The notes beneath the pieces are model-generated. The model was not told where the DNA came from and searched no databases. It was given only the letters and a program-made list of their open reading frames with translations. A program made the translations under genes and the position numbers. Shown piece after piece: positions 1 to 5,370 of a stretch of 5,370 bases of DNA. Origin of the DNA: Nitrososphaerota archaeon (GTDB lineage: Archaea > Thermoproteota > Nitrososphaeria > Nitrososphaerales > Nitrosopumilaceae); NCBI GenBank assembly GCA_028867235.1, contig JAGWGS010000095.1, positions 1 through 5,370 of the forward strand, read 5' to 3'. How positions within the stretch are numbered: position 1 is the stretch's first letter; the number at the start of each line of letters is the position of its first letter.

Positions 1-2
1 TT

Positions 3-74
3 GCAGGAGACAACTCTTATGCAGACGTAGAAACAAAAGACAAGTCTTCAGATGATAAAGCAGATTTGAGATAA
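3..74 (+). CDS. C-terminal end of an unidentified protein (partial, enters from the left edge)
   Basis: The frame starting at base 3 stays open to a TAA at 72-74 and gives 23 residues: AGDNSYADVETKDKSS followed by DDKADLR. The tail is hydrophilic and rich in Asp and Lys, as in a disordered C-terminal extension. The other two plus-strand frames hit stops within the same stretch. The gene is convergent with abfD, with only 2 bp (75-76) between the two stop codons, which supports this being a real gene end in a dense archaeal genome. The protein family cannot be recognised from so short a low-complexity tail. Reading frame and stop are seen directly; that it is a gene is inferred. Confidence 0.6.
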   Translation, partial: AGDNSYADVETKDKSSDDKADLR

Positions 75-88
75 TTTTATTTCATTTT
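75..88 (+). terminator. Possible T-rich archaeal terminator of the partial plus-strand gene
   Basis: Immediately after the TAA at 72-74 the plus strand reads ttttatttcatttt, three T-runs broken by single or double bases. Archaeal RNA polymerase terminates at such T-rich tracts without needing a hairpin, and none is visible here. The tract overlaps the last codons of abfD on the other strand, so it may simply reflect the Lys-Met-Lys end of that protein. Support is positional only. Confidence 0.35.
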
Positions 89-1576
89 AAAGACTCGCTG
101 GAAATAGTCAGATTGCTCTTGATCATTTTCCGGATTTTCTTTTACATTTGCAAGATTCTTGGCAAGCTTTTTCTTGTAGCCAAGTTGCATTTGTCGTGCA
201 ATCTGAATTCTTTGAGCTTGAGGCGAGCCTGCACCATGCATAGATTCTGTTAGATATCCGACTGCATTTCTGCCCAAAGTCATGTTTTCAATTAGTCTCA
301 ATATTCTCACTCTATTTTCAACATCTACACCTTTTCTACCTCGCAAGTATTTTTTGAGTATTGGGCCAGTAGTTGGATTGTTAAGGTCCTTTGCAGATGG
401 AAGCGTTACGACCAATCCTCCTGCAATATCTTGTGCAAGTCTGCCAATCTCATAGGGGAATCTTGTAACATTGTGCTTTGTTACATTTGCAAGCATGTCA
501 TCATTTAGCCAGACACCTGACTTGGTGCGATGAGCTTGAGATGATGATGCAATTCCTGTTGCATATATTGTTTCATTTAGGTGAGTCATCTCTACAAGTT
601 TGTCTCGGATATGAGAGACATCTGGGACTCCATTATAATCTGCAATTGAAGCGGCTGCACCAATTAGAACATCACCAAGGCCTGTCTTGCATACATAACT
701 TCTCCTGTGATAACAGGTAAATCGCTCCACAAGCATTGCTGCAAATTCATACTCGCCAAACATGAATACCTTGTCCCATGGGATAAAGACTCTGTCAAAT
801 ACTATGAGTGCCTCTTGCCCTGCAAATTTGGCGTTTCCTGCATCAATGTCATCTTCTTCCATGCTTCGAGTATCACAGGACTGACGTCCGTAAATGTATG
901 TGATTCCTGGTGCATCTGCAGGCATTGCGCCAACTACTGCATAATCCCTGTCACCTTCAAGAAGTCGCATTGTAGGCATTACTATAATCCAGTGTGAATT
1001 GATGCATCCGGTTTGGTGTGCCTTGGCACCTGTTACAAAAATTCCCTTGTCATTTTTTTCTACAACATGTAGAAATACATCAGGATCTTCTTGTTGATGC
1101 GGTGCCTTGCTTCTATCTCCCTTGGGGTCTGTCATTGCACCACCGATTACATAGTTCTCCTGCTGTATCATTTTGATAAAGTCAGTCAAGCGCTTGTGAT
1201 AATTTGTCTTGTATTTTTCGTCAATCTCAAAAGTAACAGAATATAATGAATTTAGTGCATCCATACCAACACATCTCTGAAAACACGTCCCTGTAAGCTG
1301 GCCTAGCTTTCTCTGCATTTTATTTTGATTTACAAGATCATCTGCACTTTCTGCAATGTGCAAGAATCTATTTACTTGTAAGCCAGTGATCGATGATTTT
1401 GCAGTTGCCATCTCGCTGTCTCTTTCTGCAAGAGCATAAGTTTCGGCTACTGCATTTATTGAAGGTTTTATCATTGGATGGTCTACAGGCTCTTTTACAA
1501 GCTCACCAAAAAGATAGACTTTCATGTTTCGGCCTCTCAGGCTTTGGATGTATTCCTCAGCTGTTCTAATTGGCAT
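77..1576 (-). CDS. abfD: 4-hydroxybutyryl-CoA dehydratase (vinylacetyl-CoA delta-isomerase family)
   Basis: Converts 4-hydroxybutyryl-CoA to crotonyl-CoA by a ketyl-radical mechanism using FAD and a [4Fe-4S] cluster; in ammonia-oxidising archaea this is a key step of the 3-hydroxypropionate/4-hydroxybutyrate CO2-fixation cycle. The 499-residue product is close to the roughly 490 residues of Clostridium AbfD and starts with the family-like TAEEYIQSLR. Cluster ligands of the clostridial enzyme (Cys99, Cys103, His292, Cys299) correspond to C98 and C102 in GTCFQRCVG and H290 and C296 in YHRRSYVCKTG. Other conserved active-site positions appear as Q100, T189 (HQTGC), E255, Y294 and K297, with the conserved TESMHGAGSPQAQR at 443-456. 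The C-terminus adds a charged tail (about 475-499). His to Cys spacing is six residues here against seven remembered for Clostridium. It lies 53 bp downstream of the 4-hydroxybutyrate-CoA ligase, as in N. maritimus. There is no Shine-Dalgarno, but a TATA-like box about 27 bases upstream suggests a leaderless mRNA. The soluble cytoplasmic enzyme is a homotetramer in the family. Confidence 0.95.
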   Translation of the reverse strand: MPIRTAEEYIQSLRGRNMKVYLFGELVKEPVDHPMIKPSINAVAETYALAERDSEMATAKSSITGLQVNRFLHIAESADDLVNQNKMQRKLGQLTGTCFQRCVGMDALNSLYSVTFEIDEKYKTNYHKRLTDFIKMIQQENYVIGGAMTDPKGDRSKAPHQQEDPDVFLHVVEKNDKGIFVTGAKAHQTGCINSHWIIVMPTMRLLEGDRDYAVVGAMPADAPGITYIYGRQSCDTRSMEEDDIDAGNAKFAGQEALIVFDRVFIPWDKVFMFGEYEFAAMLVERFTCYHRRSYVCKTGLGDVLIGAAASIADYNGVPDVSHIRDKLVEMTHLNETIYATGIASSSQAHRTKSGVWLNDDMLANVTKHNVTRFPYEIGRLAQDIAGGLVVTLPSAKDLNNPTTGPILKKYLRGRKGVDVENRVRILRLIENMTLGRNAVGYLTESMHGAGSPQAQRIQIARQMQLGYKKKLAKNLANVKENPENDQEQSDYFQRVFKMK

Positions 1577-1612
1577 ATCTGCTAATCGCTTTGCAAGTAA
1601 TATAAGTATTAT
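1577..1612 (-). promoter_or_regulatory. Putative abfD promoter (TATA-like box, leaderless start)
   Basis: On the minus strand the 53-bp gap upstream of abfD contains acttatatt (1607 to 1599), centred about 27 bases before the ATG. Archaeal TATA boxes sit about 26-27 bases before the transcription start, so transcription would begin at or next to the ATG. The bases before the ATG (attagcagat) show no Shine-Dalgarno site, as expected for a leaderless transcript. This would let abfD be transcribed separately from the ligase gene ahead of it. Inferred from position and composition. Confidence 0.5.
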
Positions 1613-1629
1613 AACAAAGATCGGCTCTT

Positions 1630-3735
1630 TTATTCAAGACCAATTCTGACATCTACTACCTTGCAGCCCTTGCCTTTTTCAAAGACTAGAACTGGATTCA
1701 TGTCAAGTTCTTTTATCTCCTTGAAATCAGTGACAAGCTGTGAGATTCTTCTGATACAGTCAGATAGTTTTTTGACATCAGATGGTTTTTCTCCTCTTAC
1801 ACCTTGCAATAGCTTGTTTGTCTTGATAGAGGATATCATCTCGTCTGCCTCTGTATCTGTTACTGGTGCAACTCTAAATGTTACATCCTTGAGTACTTCG
1901 ACATAGATTCCTCCCATGCCAAACATCACCACAGAGCCAAAGCCTGGCTCTTGTTTAGAGCCAACAATTGTCTCTTTTCCGCCCTTGACCATTTCTTGGA
2001 CTAGGACTCCTTTGATTACTGCCTTTTTGTCATATTTCTTGGCGTTTTTAATTATCTCCTTAAATGCCCTCTTTACTTCGGAAGGTGTCTTTAGACCCAC
2101 CTTTACTCCACCTGCATCAGATTTGTGAATTATTTGTGGGGACGCAATCTTCATTACAACCGGATAACCAATTTTTTTGGCTGCAATTGTGGACTCTTTT
2201 TCTTTTGTAGCAAGAATGCTTTTTGGTACCGGAAAGCCGTATGTCTTCAAGACCTCTTGTCCTTCTTCTTCAAGTAGGTTCTTTCTTCCCTCTGATTTTA
2301 CCTTGACAAATATCTGTTCTACTTTTTTCTTGTTTACTTTGAATTGTTGTGTAGTTCCTTCTTGTGCTTGAGACCACTGGGAAAATCGCAACATTGCTTT
2401 TAGTGCACGGATTGCTTTTTCGGCATAAGTATAGTACGGTATTCCTCCCTCTGCAAGAATTTCGCGGTTGCGTATTCCCTCATCAAGGCCCATGAGGCTT
2501 GCAAGGATTGTCTTGTTGTATTTTTTTGATGCTGCAACTATTACCTCTGCAAGCTTGTTGTAATCTAGAGTTGCAGAAGGTGTACACATTGCAATTACAG
2601 AACCTACATTTTGATGTGCAAGAACCAAATTCAATACATGATCAAATCTGTTAAAATCAGCATCTCCTACAATATCAACTGGATTTCTAGATGTTCCCCA
2701 GGGAGGAATTACTGCATTTATCTGAGGTCTTATATCTTCGATGTTTGCCATCTTGATTCCCATCCTGGAACATGCGTCAGTTGAAATGATTGCAGGACCT
2801 CCTGCATTTGATACTATGACTAGATCACCTTTTAGTGGCAATGGTTGTTTTGAGAAAGCAACTGCGTAATCAAAGAGTTCCTCCATGGTGTCAACTCTGA
2901 TTGCACCAGATTGGGTAAGTAATGCATCATAGATTTCATCAGAGCCCATCAATGCGCCAGTGTGTGACATGGCTGCCTTGGCACCTTCCGGACTTCGGCC
3001 TGATTTTAGTACAAGTACCGGTTTTTTGAGTTTGTTTAATCTGGTGATTTGTTTGCATATCTTGAGAAACTCTCGCCCATTTGTCATGTCTTCAAGATAC
3101 ATGACAATTACCTTGGTCTGCTCGTGTTCTGCAAGCATCTTTAAAATGTCAACCTCGTTGAGGTCAACTTTATTTCCCATGCTGATTACAGATGAAAACC
3201 CAATGCCTTGGGCACTTGCGTCCTCTACAAGTGCTGCACAGATTGCACCGCTTTGGGATACCAGTGCGATTCCTCCTGACTTGGGTGTTACCTTGAGAAA
3301 TGTAGAGTTCATCATTGTCTGCGGTGCAAGATTCATCACACCAAGACAGTTTGGACCAATGATTCTGATGTTGTATTGTTTTGCAATCTCTCCAAGTCTT
3401 TTTTCAAGCTTGGCACCTTCCTCGTTTACTTCCTTAAAGCCAGCAGTGATTACAATTGCTCCCTTGATTCCTTTTTTTCCACACTCTTCAAGTACGGATG
3501 GGACTACATCATTTTTTGTAACTACAACTGCAAGATCAATTGGTTCTGGAACATCAAGTACACTCTTGTATGCCTTTTTATCAAATACCGTATCCCTTGT
3601 TGGACTGATTGGGAGTATCCTTCCAGTGTATCCTTTTAGTATGTTAGATGTGATTGCTCTGCCTACGCTTCCTTCCTTGTCAGAGGCTCCGATTATAGCA
3701 ATAGATTTCGGTGAGAGAAAAATTGATTCGCTCAT
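1630..3735 (-). CDS. 4-hydroxybutyrate-CoA ligase (ADP-forming), fused alpha-beta acyl-CoA synthetase
   Basis: Activates 4-hydroxybutyrate with CoA and ATP to 4-hydroxybutyryl-CoA, releasing ADP and phosphate and supplying the substrate of the adjacent dehydratase. The 701-residue chain has the full NDP-forming acyl-CoA synthetase order: a CoA-binding Rossmann domain (about 1-135, IIGASDKEGSVG at 14-25), succinyl-CoA-ligase-like domains (about 150-445, with SQSGA at 160-164, SNAGGPA at 309-315 and NPVD at 351-354), a linker, then an ATP-grasp domain (about 485-701, with YGFPVPKS, HKSDAGGV at 537-544, VMFGMGGIYVEVLKDVTFR and ELDMNPV). H258 in MSHTGALMG is the expected phosphorylated histidine; H537 is the probable second histidine of the beta part. 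Homologues in this lineage also activate 3-hydroxypropionate, so substrate choice rests on adjacency to abfD and the resemblance to Nmar_0206, not on a residue I can read. ADP formation underlies the energy economy of the thaumarchaeal cycle. The start matches the family N-terminus; cytoplasmic. Confidence 0.88.
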   Translation of the reverse strand: MSESIFLSPKSIAIIGASDKEGSVGRAITSNILKGYTGRILPISPTRDTVFDKKAYKSVLDVPEPIDLAVVVTKNDVVPSVLEECGKKGIKGAIVITAGFKEVNEEGAKLEKRLGEIAKQYNIRIIGPNCLGVMNLAPQTMMNSTFLKVTPKSGGIALVSQSGAICAALVEDASAQGIGFSSVISMGNKVDLNEVDILKMLAEHEQTKVIVMYLEDMTNGREFLKICKQITRLNKLKKPVLVLKSGRSPEGAKAAMSHTGALMGSDEIYDALLTQSGAIRVDTMEELFDYAVAFSKQPLPLKGDLVIVSNAGGPAIISTDACSRMGIKMANIEDIRPQINAVIPPWGTSRNPVDIVGDADFNRFDHVLNLVLAHQNVGSVIAMCTPSATLDYNKLAEVIVAASKKYNKTILASLMGLDEGIRNREILAEGGIPYYTYAEKAIRALKAMLRFSQWSQAQEGTTQQFKVNKKKVEQIFVKVKSEGRKNLLEEEGQEVLKTYGFPVPKSILATKEKESTIAAKKIGYPVVMKIASPQIIHKSDAGGVKVGLKTPSEVKRAFKEIIKNAKKYDKKAVIKGVLVQEMVKGGKETIVGSKQEPGFGSVVMFGMGGIYVEVLKDVTFRVAPVTDTEADEMISSIKTNKLLQGVRGEKPSDVKKLSDCIRRISQLVTDFKEIKELDMNPVLVFEKGKGCKVVDVRIGLE

Positions 3736-3772
3736 TTGAACGAGATCGCTTCAAGTTTATTTGTATAATAAG
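3736..3772 (-). promoter_or_regulatory. Putative promoter of the ADP-forming ligase gene
   Basis: The 52-bp gap upstream of the ligase is AT-rich in its distal half. On the minus strand it carries tattatacaa (3770 to 3761), centred about 31 bases before the ATG, followed by aataaac, which gives a second, weaker option nearer the start. A start of transcription within a few bases of the ATG is expected. The sequence just before the ATG (gatctcgttcaa) has no Shine-Dalgarno site. No T-run separates it from the RNase HI-like gene, so read-through from the upstream operon is also possible. Confidence 0.4.
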
Positions 3773-3787
3773 CTTATCACAGAGAAT

Positions 3788-4144
3788 CTAGCTACCCATC
3801 ATTTTACCAGCTAGGTTTTGGTTTCGTGGGATCCATGTTATCTGGATATTTGAAAACTTGGAGATCAGGTCCCATGCTTTTTGCGCAAGAACTCGAAGAT
3901 GGTCATTATTTATGGCATATTCATGGTTTAGTTGCATCACAGTATTTTTGGAATCACTGTATATGAAAACCTCTTCTGTAGTGCCTGAGAATTGCTCTAG
4001 TGCAGATATGATTGCCATGTATTCTGCCTGGTTGTTTGTTATGTTAGGCTCTTTTTTGTAAAATGATTTTCCGTTCTCTTTTACGTAAAAACCAAATCCA
4101 GAGTTTGGACCACCTGAGCCGTCTACATATATACTAATGGTCAT
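3788..4144 (-). CDS. rnhA: RNase HI-like protein, fourth active-site acid replaced by Gly
   Basis: Predicted member of the RNase H type 1 fold family, which cleaves the RNA strand of RNA-DNA hybrids. The 118 residues begin with the first beta strand MTISIYVDGSGG (catalytic D8), followed by NNQAEYMAIISAL (E41), EVFIYSDSK (D64) and ITWIPRNQNLAGK, where the family normally has an Asp (LADK). Position 113 is Gly, codon GGT, one transition from GAT. The chain stops five residues later, whereas E. coli RNase HI (155 residues) continues about 20 residues past its D134. The ATG at 4144-4142 overlaps the upstream gene's TGA as ATGA and has AAGGA just before it, indicating translational coupling. A longer in-frame start at 4285 was rejected because it would overlap the upstream gene by 145 bp and add sequence foreign to the fold. 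It may be active with three acids, a nucleic-acid binding derivative, or decaying. Confidence 0.82.
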   Translation of the reverse strand: MTISIYVDGSGGPNSGFGFYVKENGKSFYKKEPNITNNQAEYMAIISALEQFSGTTEEVFIYSDSKNTVMQLNHEYAINNDHLRVLAQKAWDLISKFSNIQITWIPRNQNLAGKMMGS

Positions 4145-4605
4145 TCCTTGTACAACCTCATCAGTTTTACACTCAAGTTTACAGTGGCCATGTAAATTAC
4201 GGTGGAAATTGATTGGGATGTAAGAGATGCAACATACGCTTGATAGGAATTTGTTAACAAGTAATATTGTAAAGACCACCTGCAAATTGTGTATACTACT
4301 TCACCTATCCCAAGAGAAGAGATTATCTTTACAAGGTCTCGCCTGAGGCCTGACTTGTCAATCTTACCGGTATCAAGTAGATATTTTTTCCTGTTATCAA
4401 AATAAAATAATATTCCAAAGGCGGAAAAATATACGACATAATCTACACCAAGGGTTATTGTTGCGTTGATATAGCTTTGTTGGTTTGCAAATTCTTGTGC
4501 AACAAATGCAGAGACAACTATAGAAGCAAGAAATCCTAAGAGAATGTTCTTGTTTAGCTTGAGATATTCTTTGTATTTTTGTTGCACATGCAGGTTTTTA
4601 CTCAT
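4141..4605 (-). CDS. Small integral membrane protein of unknown function (three to four helices)
   Basis: No family recognised. The 154-residue product starts with a basic, hydrophilic N-terminus (1-19, SKNLHVQQKYKEYLKLNK). Hydrophobic segments follow at about 20-39 (ILLGFLASIVVSAFVAQ) and 50-69 (ITLGVDYVVYFSAFGILFYF), and less clear ones at about 91-117 and 122-147. Between the second and third is a charged loop (70-90, DNRKKYLL, then KSGLRRD), probably cytoplasmic by the positive-inside rule. The end is basic (KLMRLYKE). It lies 18 bp downstream of another small membrane protein gene and overlaps the RNase HI-like gene by 4 bp, so it is almost certainly in the same operon. No Shine-Dalgarno is visible before the ATG (tttatttgtaag). 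I see no cofactor or catalytic motif. A lineage-specific conserved hypothetical protein is the most likely description. Confidence 0.78.
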   Translation of the reverse strand: MSKNLHVQQKYKEYLKLNKNILLGFLASIVVSAFVAQEFANQQSYINATITLGVDYVVYFSAFGILFYFDNRKKYLLDTGKIDKSGLRRDLVKIISSLGIGEVVYTICRWSLQYYLLTNSYQAYVASLTSQSISTVIYMATVNLSVKLMRLYKE

Positions 4606-4623
4606 CTTACAAATAAATCAAGT

Positions 4624-4908
4624 CTATTGAAGAGTGATTCGCAGTAACACAAGTATTCCTGCAAGCTCTGCAACATGGACTGCCAACATGTATGGCAATA
4701 ACGCTGCTGCATAAAGCTCCATCATTGTAAAATATGCATAGACTCCAATCATGTTGTGTAAAAATAATAGGCCTGCAAAAAAGATCATTCCAAGAGGAAG
4801 CTGTGCCTTGGTCTTTGAGTATATCTTTGCAAAGACTCCTACAAGTACTCCAAGTGCTATCATGTTTGCACCTGATACTATTGTACTTGCAGTCATCATG
4901 GGTTCCAT
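4624..4908 (-). CDS. Small three-helix membrane protein of unknown function, paired with a winged-helix regulator
   Basis: The 94-residue product is almost entirely hydrophobic, with helices at about 6-29 (STIVSGANMIALGVLVGVFA), 37-61 (around GMIFFAGLLFLHN) and 66-91 (around MLAVHVAELAGILVLL), and a short basic loop between the first two (KIYSKTKAQ). There is no cleavable signal peptide and no recognisable catalytic motif. It follows the winged-helix gene by 24 bp in the same orientation. Small three-helix proteins next to ArsR-like regulators recur in archaea, for example in haloarchaea; that resemblance is from memory and was not tested. ATG codons at residues 4 and 5 are alternative starts; no Shine-Dalgarno site separates them. 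A partner in membrane sensing is possible but not shown. Confidence 0.78.
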   Translation of the reverse strand: MEPMMTASTIVSGANMIALGVLVGVFAKIYSKTKAQLPLGMIFFAGLLFLHNMIGVYAYFTMMELYAAALLPYMLAVHVAELAGILVLLRITLQ

Positions 4909-4932
4909 TTGAGAAGACTTGGGCTGCTTTGT

Positions 4933-5235
4933 TTATGTACTTTTTTCCAATTTGCTTACAATTTCATCAAAGACTGACATGTTTACTTCAAGAAAAGTTG
5001 AGACAAAAAATGCTGCACCATACTTGTCTCCCACTCGAGTTATCAAGTTGTTTTTTTCTAGAACTTTGACATGGTGCTGGATTGCCTTGTAATCAAGATT
5101 CATCTCTTTGGCAAGCTGATTTGCGTTGAGAGGTTTATTGCGGATACAAGATACAAGTCTAATTCTGTTTAGCCCTCCCTTTGATCCCACAAATACAAAC
5201 CACAGAAGACGTTTTGCATGAGGATCTGTGGGCAT
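4933..5235 (-). CDS. ArsR-like winged helix-turn-helix transcriptional regulator
   Basis: A 100-residue DNA-binding protein of the archaeal ArsR-like winged-helix class. After a hydrophobic N-terminal stretch (LLWFVFVGSKGGLNRIRLV, 10-28) come helix 1 (about 23-33), helix 2 (NANQLAKEM, 38-46), the recognition helix (DYKAIQHHVKVLEKNNL, 48-64), the wing (about 65-79, TRVGDKYGAAFFV) and a C-terminal helix (87-98) likely used for dimerisation. The pattern of LAKEMNLDY leading into IQHHVKVLEKNNLI is typical of the class. There is no Cys/His metal site and no ligand domain, so the signal is not evident. It is the first gene of a run that continues into two membrane proteins and the RNase HI-like gene, and may control its own operon. 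The ATG lacks a Shine-Dalgarno but has a TATA-like box about 27 bases upstream, consistent with a leaderless start. Confidence 0.88.
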   Translation of the reverse strand: MPTDPHAKRLLWFVFVGSKGGLNRIRLVSCIRNKPLNANQLAKEMNLDYKAIQHHVKVLEKNNLITRVGDKYGAAFFVSTFLEVNMSVFDEIVSKLEKST

Positions 5236-5270
5236 CGGTCTTTTTTGTATGCCCGGTTAATTAATAGACT
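5236..5270 (-). promoter_or_regulatory. Putative promoter of the regulator-led operon
   Basis: On the minus strand tattaattaa (5266 to 5257) is centred about 27 bases before the regulator ATG, the distance expected for a TATA box of a leaderless archaeal transcript. The box contains the 8-bp palindrome TTAATTAA (5257-5264), which could also serve as a binding half for a dimeric regulator, though a palindrome this AT-rich can arise by chance. Between box and ATG lies gggcatacaaaaaagaccg, without a Shine-Dalgarno site. Confidence 0.5.
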
Positions 5271-5370
5271 GTTGTTGGATACATCATATTATTAGATCTC
5301 TGATAAAAAATTATTTCCCAAGGATAACCGAATAACTGATAAGTAGACACGGAACAAGTAGATGCAAATG
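5271..5370. other. Gene-free upstream region, possibly a divergent promoter region
   Basis: No convincing coding frame, RNA gene or hairpin was found in this AT-rich stretch. It contains ataaaaaattattt (5303-5316), a possible TATA or upstream element in either direction, and ctgataa twice (5300-5306 and 5336-5342). An ATG on the plus strand at 5362 could begin a divergent gene beyond the window, but only three codons are visible, so it is not called. Confidence 0.4.

Noticed and set aside
2960..3739. Long plus-strand open frame (259 codons) opposite the 5' third of the ligase gene
   Set aside because: The minus-strand frame here encodes well-conserved ADP-forming acyl-CoA synthetase motifs. 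The plus-strand translation is Ser/Thr/Phe-rich without any recognisable domain and is explained as an antisense shadow.
4145..4285. In-frame upstream extension of the RNase HI-like protein with a signal-peptide-like start
   Set aside because: It would overlap the upstream membrane protein gene by 145 bp, whereas the ATG at 4144 begins exactly at the first RNase H beta strand and forms a standard ATGA overlap.
4734..5069. Plus-strand open frame of 111 codons opposite the regulator and the small membrane protein
   Set aside because: It spans two better-supported minus-strand genes and their gap, and the Leu/Cys/Gln-rich translation resembles no protein family; it is a shadow.
5254..5330. Inverted hexamers cggtta (5254-5259) and taaccg (5325-5330)
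   Set aside because: Six-base arms 65 bp apart in an AT-rich region are expected by chance and form no plausible hairpin or operator.
5362..5370. Possible start of a divergent plus-strand gene (ATGCAAATG) at the right edge
   Set aside because: Only three codons are visible and no clear TATA box lies at the right distance, so a start cannot be supported.

Overview
The window comes from an ammonia-oxidising archaeon (Nitrososphaerota, formerly Thaumarchaeota), probably of the Nitrosopumilus/Nitrosarchaeum/Nitrosotenuis side. The evidence is the pairing of a 4-hydroxybutyryl-CoA dehydratase with a fused ADP-forming acyl-CoA synthetase. This matches the Nmar_0207/Nmar_0206 pair of Nitrosopumilus maritimus, two steps of the thaumarchaeal 3-hydroxypropionate/4-hydroxybutyrate carbon-fixation cycle. 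Archaeal TATA-like elements about 27-31 bases upstream of start codons, and the lack of Shine-Dalgarno sites at those starts, fit the assignment. A hand count of a few lines gives roughly 40% G+C. That would suit a Nitrosotenuis-like genome, but it is weak evidence.

Layout: almost everything is on the minus strand, so it is transcribed from high to low coordinates. At the high end (5236-5370) is a gene-free regulatory stretch. It is followed by a compact run of four small genes: a winged-helix regulator (5235-4933), a three-helix membrane protein (4908-4624), a second membrane protein with three or four helices (4605-4141) and an RNase HI-like protein (4144-3788). The gaps are 24 bp, 18 bp and a 4-bp ATGA overlap, so this looks like one operon headed by its own regulator. 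After 52 bp comes the ADP-forming 4-hydroxybutyrate-CoA ligase (3735-1630), and after another 53 bp the dehydratase abfD (1576-77). Each of these two has a candidate promoter directly upstream. A plus-strand gene enters from the left edge and ends at position 74. Its stop codon is only 2 bp from the convergent abfD stop.

How the genes work together: the ligase activates 4-hydroxybutyrate to 4-hydroxybutyryl-CoA, using ATP and releasing ADP. The dehydratase then converts the product to crotonyl-CoA by ketyl-radical chemistry on a [4Fe-4S]/FAD centre. The four-gene run has no visible link to carbon fixation. Its combination of regulator, two membrane proteins and RNase HI-like protein is the least explained part of the window.

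Points worth a second look are the RNase HI-like protein, where a Gly stands in place of the fourth active-site acid and the chain ends right after it; the spacing of the His and Cys cluster ligands in AbfD; and the leaderless-type promoters. No CRISPR array, insertion sequence, rRNA or tRNA was recognised. I see no clearly novel system.
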